DNA of 64,000 nt from Roseibium album (GTDB taxonomy: Bacteria; Pseudomonadota; Alphaproteobacteria; Rhizobiales; Stappiaceae): the NCBI GenBank assembly GCA_001404055.1, contig CXTY01000039.1, positions 62,001-126,000 on the forward strand. The letters run 5' to 3'. Every line of letters begins with the position of its first letter. The first letter of the stretch is position 1. The translations under genes and the position numbers were made by a program. The notes beneath the pieces are model-generated. The model had not been told where the DNA came from, ran no database searches, and saw only the letters and a program-made list of their open reading frames with translations. This document shows positions 59,007 through 64,000 of this stretch, piece after piece.

Positions 59007-60141
59007 ACAGGATTTTCCGGAAAGCGAATTTGTCACCCGGACCGCGCAGGCACAGCGCGCAATGCGCGATAAGAGACTTGACGCGCTCTTCTTCACGACC
59101 GAGGCCGAAATTCGTTATTTCACGGGGTTCAGAACACTGTTCTGGCAAAGCCCGACGCGGCCGTGGTTTCTGGTTGTTCCAGTCAGCGGCAAGCCAATCG
59201 CGGTCATTCCTCAAATCGGCGCGCATCTCATGGCAAGCACCTGGATTGAGGACATCCGCACCTTTTCGGCACCTCATCCAACGGATGATGGCATAAGCCT
59301 TCTTGCAGATGTATTGAACCCTTATGCCCGGATCGGCATGCCGATGGGCCGGGAGAGCTCTCTGCGCATGCCGCTCGCCGACTTTGACACGCTGAAATCT
59401 TGGTTGAATGGAACGGAATTCGTCAATGCCAGCGATCTCGTTCAAAGCGTGCGCATGGTGAAGACAGAGGCGGAGATCAACGTACTCCGTGAAATCTGCG
59501 GCATCGGCTCAGCGGCCTTTGCAGAAGCGGGCCAGCTGTTTCACGAGGATCAATCTCTGAAAGAGGCCTTCTGTGCCTTCAAGATTGAACTGTTGCAGCA
59601 AGGCGCTGACGATGTGCCGTATCTGGTTGGCGGCGCCGGTCAGGGCGGTTATGGCGATGTCATCTCCCCGCCCTCCGATCAGATACTCAAGGCTGGCGAC
59701 ATTCTGATGCTTGACACCGGCGCCACCAAAGATGGCTACTTTTGTGACTTCGACCGCAATTTCGCACTCGGTTTTGCCAGCGACGCGGCGAAGGAAGCTC
59801 ATGGAAAACTTGTTGCAGCGGTCAGCGCAGCAGCTGCAATTGCACGGCCGGGCAAAACCTGTTCGGACCTTTACCACGCCATGGCAGGCACGCTTGGTCA
59901 ATCAGACGGTGATGTCGGACGTCTCGGTCATGGCCTTGGCATGCAACTGACGGAATCGCCATCGATCACCGATTTTGACACTACAATTCTCAGCGAGAAT
60001 ATGGTTCTGACGCTCGAACCGAGCATCGATCTCGGCGACGGCAAAATGATGGTGCATGAGGAAAACATCGTCATCCGTGACGGAGAGCCCGAATTCTTGA
60101 GCGTGCGCGCTGAACCGGACATTCCGGTCATTCACAGCTGA
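58999..60141 (+). CDS. M24 family metallopeptidase (Xaa-Pro aminopeptidase/ectoine hydrolase type)
   Basis: A 380-residue pita-bread-fold protein. An N-terminal creatinase-like domain (about 1-135) includes RTAQAQRAMRDKRLDALFFTTEAEIRYFTGF. The catalytic domain has the five metal ligands: Asp and Asp in LDTGATKDGYFCDFDRNF, His in GHGLGMQL, Glu in VLTLEPSI and Glu in MVHEENIVI. Ectoine hydrolase DoeA/EutD is of this class. ATG 58999 overlaps the previous gene. Neighbours (PLP lyase, EutA-like racemase) suggest degradation of an unusual amino acid or ectoine-like compound, but the pathway is not settled. Confidence 0.87.
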   Translation: MAEQDFPESEFVTRTAQAQRAMRDKRLDALFFTTEAEIRYFTGFRTLFWQSPTRPWFLVVPVSGKPIAVIPQIGAHLMASTWIEDIRTFSAPHPTDDGISLLADVLNPYARIGMPMGRESSLRMPLADFDTLKSWLNGTEFVNASDLVQSVRMVKTEAEINVLREICGIGSAAFAEAGQLFHEDQSLKEAFCAFKIELLQQGADDVPYLVGGAGQGGYGDVISPPSDQILKAGDILMLDTGATKDGYFCDFDRNFALGFASDAAKEAHGKLVAAVSAAAAIARPGKTCSDLYHAMAGTLGQSDGDVGRLGHGLGMQLTESPSITDFDTTILSENMVLTLEPSIDLGDGKMMVHEENIVIRDGEPEFLSVRAEPDIPVIHS

Positions 60142-60159
60142 CCAAGGGAGCGACCAGTC

Positions 60160-60903
60160 TTGAACCTGAATTTTGAATGCGATGGCGGTTCCGGCTCGAC
60201 GGCGGCGCTTGGGCTGATTGTACTGAAGGCCGACGAAACCATTGAAGCTGAATTCCGACCTATCTTCGACGGTAAGGGTGTCGCGCTTTACCACACAAGA
60301 ATAGAGAGCGCGCCGGAAGTCACACCTGAAACGCTAATGCAGATGAAAGCGCGGCTTACCGAGACTGCAGCCCTTCTGCCGGGGAATAAACCACTTGAAG
60401 TCATAGGGTACGCCTGTACATCCGGCGCTACGGTGATCGGGTCCGACGCCGTTTCAAAAGCCGTACAAAAAGCACATCCGTCCGCGAACGTGACAAACCC
60501 GGCCCGGGCGCTCATAGCCGCCTTGCGTCATCTTGGCGTTTCCAAAATCGGTGTGGTTTCGCCTTATGTAGCTGAAGTTTCGGAAGTCGTTTGCAATCTC
60601 TTGCGGGAAAACGCGTTCGTGCCGGCGAAGGTCGGCTCCTTCGAACAAGGTGAAGAAGCTGTTGTTGCGCGCATTTCTTTGGACTCCGTCGAAGAAGCTA
60701 TCTGTGCCGTCGGCGATGAACCGGAAATCGAGGCAGTGTTTGCCTCCTGCACCAATTTGCGAACCATGGCCGTGATCGACCGCTGCGAGCAACGTTTGGG
60801 GAAACCTGTCGTGAGCTCGAACCAGGTGTTAGCCTGGCACATGATGACACTGGCGGGTCTTCCGACAAAAAGCGCAGGACCAGGGCGTCTGTTCAATACT
60901 TGA
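60160..60903 (+). CDS. EutA/Asp-Glu racemase superfamily protein
   Basis: A 247-residue member of the Asp/Glu racemase-maleate isomerase fold. The two catalytic Cys are in place: Cys86 in GYACTSGATVIG (83-94) and Cys197 in FASCTNLRTM (195-204). NPARALIAALRHLG and SSNQVLAWHMM are typical of the maleate isomerase/EutA branch. It starts at TTG 60160 behind GGGAG, 18 nt after the M24 gene. In ectoine clusters the equivalent is EutA, but eutC, eutE and the transport genes are absent, so the substrate is not assumed. Confidence 0.85.
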   Translation: MNLNFECDGGSGSTAALGLIVLKADETIEAEFRPIFDGKGVALYHTRIESAPEVTPETLMQMKARLTETAALLPGNKPLEVIGYACTSGATVIGSDAVSKAVQKAHPSANVTNPARALIAALRHLGVSKIGVVSPYVAEVSEVVCNLLRENAFVPAKVGSFEQGEEAVVARISLDSVEEAICAVGDEPEIEAVFASCTNLRTMAVIDRCEQRLGKPVVSSNQVLAWHMMTLAGLPTKSAGPGRLFNT

Positions 60904-61334
60904 AGTGAGCTGCACTGCTACCAACATCACCCCGGAATGGTGGAAACAGCCTGAAAGAACGCATGTTCCGTCGCATTCGGGCAACAAAGTGAAAACTAAT
61001 CCGCTCAAAGCTCGGCATTCCTTGTTGACTCAAACGGATTTCCGGGCAAAAACACCGCCGTCTCAAGTTTTGACGATTGCGAGCACCGATGACCCGGCTG
61101 AAGGCCGACATTCTGGATATGATGTCTCTGGCCCTTGCCAGCGCTACTTTCATGCGCGGCGAGACCCGGACGACTGTCGCAACCGCTCTTAAACGTACAA
61201 CCAAGACAACCAAAACCACCGCTTGACGGTGCCGCTCATCCCGCCTCCCCGCGGATGGGAGGCGCCGATAGCCGGCGTCACCCATCAAAAAGGGGAGCCG
61301 GTCCAGCGGGGAGACGGACAAGGACAAGTCTAAA
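60904..61334. other. Intergenic region with a possible 45-codon ORF and a hairpin upstream of asd
   Basis: A 431-nt spacer. The only coding candidate is the short frame at 61089-61226 on the plus strand. A perfect 8-bp hairpin, CGCCTCCC (61242-61249) and GGGAGGCG (61257-61264), lies about 70 nt before asd without a T run and may shape the asd leader. A long minus-strand frame overlapping asd has no support. Confidence 0.45.
61089..61226 (+). CDS. Possible small basic protein (45 residues)
   Basis: ATG 61089 to TGA 61226 encodes MTRLKADILDMMSLALASAT and then a Thr/Lys/Arg-rich tail, KRTTKTTKTTA. The N-terminal half could form an amphipathic helix. The ribosome site is weak (GCGAG). It may be a real small protein or chance; I do not recognise it. 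Confidence 0.25.
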   Translation: MTRLKADILDMMSLALASATFMRGETRTTVATALKRTTKTTKTTA

Positions 61335-62369
61335 ATGGGTTTTAAGATCGCAATTGCAGGCGCCACCGGTAATGTCGGCCGTGAGATGCTTGACATCCTG
61401 GCCGAGCGCGGCTTTCCGGCTGACGAAGTTGTCGCCCTTGCCTCCCGCCGTTCGCAAGGCACCGAAGTATCTTTTGGCGACGCTACGCTGAAAGTGCAGG
61501 CGATGGAGAACTATGATTTCTCCGACACCGATATTTGCATCATGTCCGCGGGTGGCACCGTTTCCAAGGAATGGTCGCCGAAGATTGCCGCCAAAGGCTG
61601 TGTCGTCATCGACAATTCATCTGCCTGGCGCTACGACGCGGACGTACCGCTGATCGTTCCGGAAGTGAATGCAGATGCGATCACCGGCTTCACCAAAAAG
61701 AATATCATTGCAAATCCGAATTGTTCCACAGCCCAGCTGGTTGTGGCACTGAAGCCCTTGCATGATCACGCCAAAATCAAACGCATCGTTGTCTCCACCT
61801 ACCAGTCTGTTTCTGGTGGCGGCAAAGAAGCGATGGAAGAACTGTTCAACCAGACACGCGCGATTTTCGTGAACGATCCGATCGAACCGAGCAAGTTCAC
61901 CAAGCGCATAGCGTTCAACGTGATCCCGCATATCGATGACTTCATGGAAGACGGTTACACCAAGGAAGAATGGAAGGTGTTGGCCGAAACCAAGAAGATG
62001 CTAGATCCGACCATCAAGGTGACCTGCACTGCTGTCCGTGTTCCGGTCTTCATTGGCCACTCGGAAAGCGTCAACATCGAATTTGAAAACGAGATCACCG
62101 CGGACGAAGCGCGCGCCATCCTGCGCGAAGCACCGGGTTGCCTCGTCATCGACAAACCGGAAGACGGTGGATACATCACGCCTTACGAAAGCGCTGGTGA
62201 AGACGCCACTTATATCTCCCGAATTCGCGAAGATGCGACAATCGAAAACGGCCTCAACCTGTGGGTTGTCTCCGACAACCTTCGCAAGGGTGCAGCGCTG
62301 AACACGGTTCAGATCGCGGAAGTTCTGGTCAATCGCGGCCTGATTTCTCCGAAAAAGGCTGCCGCCTAA
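61335..62369 (+). CDS. asd: Aspartate-semialdehyde dehydrogenase
   Basis: A 344-residue NADPH-dependent enzyme that reduces aspartyl phosphate to aspartate semialdehyde, the branch point to lysine, threonine, methionine and diaminopimelate. It shows IAGATGNVGREMLDIL (7-22), SAGGTVSKEW, VIDNSSAWRYD, catalytic Cys130 in IANPNCSTAQLV, YQSVSGGGKEAMEEL and RVPVFIGHSESVNIEF. ATG 61335 lies behind AAGGAC. Length and motifs are typical of the alphaproteobacterial enzyme. A terminator follows. Confidence 0.96.
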   Translation: MGFKIAIAGATGNVGREMLDILAERGFPADEVVALASRRSQGTEVSFGDATLKVQAMENYDFSDTDICIMSAGGTVSKEWSPKIAAKGCVVIDNSSAWRYDADVPLIVPEVNADAITGFTKKNIIANPNCSTAQLVVALKPLHDHAKIKRIVVSTYQSVSGGGKEAMEELFNQTRAIFVNDPIEPSKFTKRIAFNVIPHIDDFMEDGYTKEEWKVLAETKKMLDPTIKVTCTAVRVPVFIGHSESVNIEFENEITADEARAILREAPGCLVIDKPEDGGYITPYESAGEDATYISRIREDATIENGLNLWVVSDNLRKGAALNTVQIAEVLVNRGLISPKKAAA

Positions 62370-62379
62370 AACGTTCAGG

Positions 62380-62408
62380 CGGGCGCTCTCCGGCGCCCGT
62401 TCTTTCTC
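62380..62408 (+). terminator. Rho-independent terminator after asd
   Basis: CGGGCGC (62380-62386) pairs with GCGCCCG (62393-62399) around TCTCCG, followed by TTCTTTCT. It is 10 nt after the asd stop. Confidence 0.8.
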
Positions 62409-62439
62409 CCTCCGGATTTCCAAGGAGCATGGCGCCGCT

Positions 62440-63180
62440 ATGCCCACACCGTTCGACGGGTCTTTTCAGGACTTCCTGTCTTCACAACCAGATGCGCGTT
62501 TCACCGACTGGCTGACAGCCCGTGCCGAACCCTATTGGTCGCAAGCAACCTGCCATCCCTTCACCGAGGCGATTGGCGATGGTTCCATGCCACCCGAAGC
62601 TTACGCGCGCTACCTGATTGAAGACTATACCTTCATCACCGATCTGGCGTCTGTGTTGGGATACCTGGTTGCCAAAGCGCCAAGCATGCGCGCCAAGTCC
62701 AGACTGTCCGCATTTCTCGCGCTGCTGACATCAGAAGAAAACGACTATTTCATTCGTTCATTTAAGGCGCTTGGCGTATCGCCTGAAACATATGAAGCGG
62801 CTGCCCAGGGCCCAGTGACACGGGCTTTTTCTGACCTTCTCCTGACATCATCCGGCGAAGGCAGCTATGAGGATGGGCTGGCCTGCCTGCTCTGCGCAGA
62901 ATGGGTCTATCTCGTTTGGGGCCTGCGCGAGGCTCAAAAAACCAGACCGGAACAATTCTACCTCGCCGAATGGATCGACTTGCACGCTGTTTCCGGATTT
63001 GAAAACTTCGTCAATTGGATCCGCGAGGAGATGGACGTCGTCGGAGCCGACCTTGCATGTGAAGACCAGGAAAAACTCGCACAGCTTTTCCGGCACATGA
63101 GCGCGCTGGAAACAGCCTTTTTTGAAGTTGCCTGGACGGGGTCCCAACCGACTCTTCGGGATGAATTTCAACGGACCTGA
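62440..63180 (+). CDS. tenA: TenA family protein (thiaminase II / aminopyrimidine aminohydrolase type)
   Basis: A 246-residue helical protein of the TenA/PQQC fold. Support: ATCHPFTEAIGDGSMPPEAYARYLIEDYTFI (about 33-63), ALLTSEENDYFIRSFKALGVSPETYEAA, and the Cys in ACLLCAEWVYLVWGLREA (about 146-163), aligning with the catalytic Cys of TenA_C. TenA salvages the pyrimidine of degraded thiamin. Its ATG is about 12 nt after AAGGAG, a wide spacing. It is followed 5 nt later by a DMT permease gene, which may import or export a related compound. Confidence 0.85.
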   Translation: MPTPFDGSFQDFLSSQPDARFTDWLTARAEPYWSQATCHPFTEAIGDGSMPPEAYARYLIEDYTFITDLASVLGYLVAKAPSMRAKSRLSAFLALLTSEENDYFIRSFKALGVSPETYEAAAQGPVTRAFSDLLLTSSGEGSYEDGLACLLCAEWVYLVWGLREAQKTRPEQFYLAEWIDLHAVSGFENFVNWIREEMDVVGADLACEDQEKLAQLFRHMSALETAFFEVAWTGSQPTLRDEFQRT

Positions 63181-63185
63181 TTTCG

Positions 63186-64000
63186 ATGTACCTCTACGAA
63201 GCTGCGGCCCTTGGTGCCGCTGCCCTTTGGGCTCTCACCAGCCTGTTGTCGGCGGCCCCTGCTCAACATCTGGGCGCAATAGCCTTCAACTGCACACGCA
63301 TGGTGTTGGTCGCTCTCATGTTGTCGGTCTGGGTGTTACTGACAACCGGATGGAGTTCCATCGAAGGCGACCATCTCGTACCGCTGATCCTCTCCGGTTT
63401 CATTGGCATTTTCATGGGCGACACGGCGCTGTTCCTGACCCTGAACCGCATGGGGCCGCGCCGAACGGCCATGTTATTTTCGCTCAACGCGCCGATGTCT
63501 GCGATCCTCGGCTGGCTGCTCTTGAGCGAAAAGCTGACCGGCCTTCAGATCTTCGGCATCACGCTGACTTTCCTTGGCGTGTTGCTGGCCATCCGCTTCG
63601 GTAAACGCAAATCGCAGCTTCATAAGTGGGAAAGCATCAAGGGACCGCTTTGGGTTGGTATTCTGCTCGGGCTTGCTGCCGCATTGTCCCAGTCCATTGG
63701 CTCGCTCATTGCCAGGCCTATCATGGAGACTGGTGCAGATCCCGTTGCGGCCTCAAGCATTCGGGTTGGCGTTGCTGCACTCGGCCTCGTGGTGATGACA
63801 AGGCTTCCCTTCAGCGGGGTAAGACCGGCAGGGAAGTTGACGATGCCAGTTCTCGGCATTATTGCCGTATCCGGCTTTCTCGGCATGGGCCTTGGCATGA
63901 CACTGATCCTCTTCGCGCTCTCAGGCGGCGCGGTCGGTATCGTTGCAACGCTTTCAGCAACGACACCTGCAATAATACTGCCGATGATGTGGTGGCGCAC
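63186..64000 (+). CDS. EamA/DMT family transporter (truncated by window end)
   Basis: ATG 63186 opens a frame that runs off the right edge, giving 271 residues so far. It is a membrane protein of the drug/metabolite transporter type: YLYEAAALGAAALWALTSLL (helix 1), FNCTRMVLVALMLSVWVLL, then RRTAMLFSLNAPMSAILGWLLLSEKL with the SE motif typical of an EamA repeat end, and a second repeat beginning GPLWVGILLGLAAALSQSIG. It starts 5 nt after tenA, so the two are probably cotranscribed. The substrate is unknown. Confidence 0.85.
   Translation, partial: MYLYEAAALGAAALWALTSLLSAAPAQHLGAIAFNCTRMVLVALMLSVWVLLTTGWSSIEGDHLVPLILSGFIGIFMGDTALFLTLNRMGPRRTAMLFSLNAPMSAILGWLLLSEKLTGLQIFGITLTFLGVLLAIRFGKRKSQLHKWESIKGPLWVGILLGLAAALSQSIGSLIARPIMETGADPVAASSIRVGVAALGLVVMTRLPFSGVRPAGKLTMPVLGIIAVSGFLGMGLGMTLILFALSGGAVGIVATLSATTPAIILPMMWWR

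Noticed and set aside
57924..60903. Calling the three genes a complete ectoine utilisation operon
   Set aside because: eutC, eutE and the transporter are absent and the lyase resembles diaminopropionate ammonia-lyase; family-level names were kept.

Overview
The window reads as chromosomal DNA of an alphaproteobacterium, most likely of the Hyphomicrobiales (Rhizobiales), with a Stappiaceae/Roseibium-like marine lineage as a guess. The reasons are the block tsaD / hemC-hemD-mitofilin-HemY / gpsA-YciI-EVE, a complete liu (leucine/isovalerate) operon with a TetR regulator, FecR-CHASE2 cyclase pairing and an ETF-beta methyltransferase-like gene. No phage, insertion sequence or CRISPR array is visible. 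One tRNA gene, tRNA-Thr(CGT), is present.

Layout. 1-12 kb is accessory-looking: a glyoxalase I relative, an alpha/beta hydrolase, an orphan periplasmic binding protein, then a compact four-gene cluster (2.9-6.8 kb) of a YcaO protein, a TfuA protein, a gluzincin metallopeptidase and a 165-residue protein ending in seven tandem (V/L)SGAR pentapeptides. This looks like a RiPP (ribosomally made, modified peptide) system, probably thioamide-forming, and is the most interesting object in the window. It is followed by a nucleotidyl cyclase-TPR protein, GNAT, GFA, Gfo/Idh/MocA and PPK2 genes. 12.2-20.9 kb is the leucine degradation operon: TetR, liuB, ASCH protein, macrodomain protein, liuD, acyl-CoA synthetase, HMG-CoA lyase, methylglutaconyl-CoA hydratase. 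21-28.4 kb carries signalling genes (double receiver, binding protein, CHASE2 cyclase, FecR) and two unknown membrane proteins.

28.6-39.5 kb is conserved core: tRNA-Thr, HemY, mitofilin, hemD, hemC, tsaD, two tandem Nudix hydrolases, gpsA, YciI, EVE and a methyltransferase. 39.6-51.9 kb is mixed metabolism and transport: M20 amidohydrolase, AlbA_2 protein, TauE permease, leuB, a standalone ComEC-like hydrolase, a MarR regulator with a probable operator that also occurs upstream of a monooxygenase/cytochrome b561 pair, and a patatin-GntP pair. 52-64 kb holds a chemotaxis receptor, a phytase-like exported protein behind a probable Pho box, a Bcr/CflA exporter, a three-gene PLP-lyase / M24 / EutA-like set, asd, tenA and a DMT permease cut by the window end.

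All functional statements rest on motif recognition by eye; no database search was possible. Start codons were chosen from Shine-Dalgarno spacing and family length where these differ from the longest open frame.
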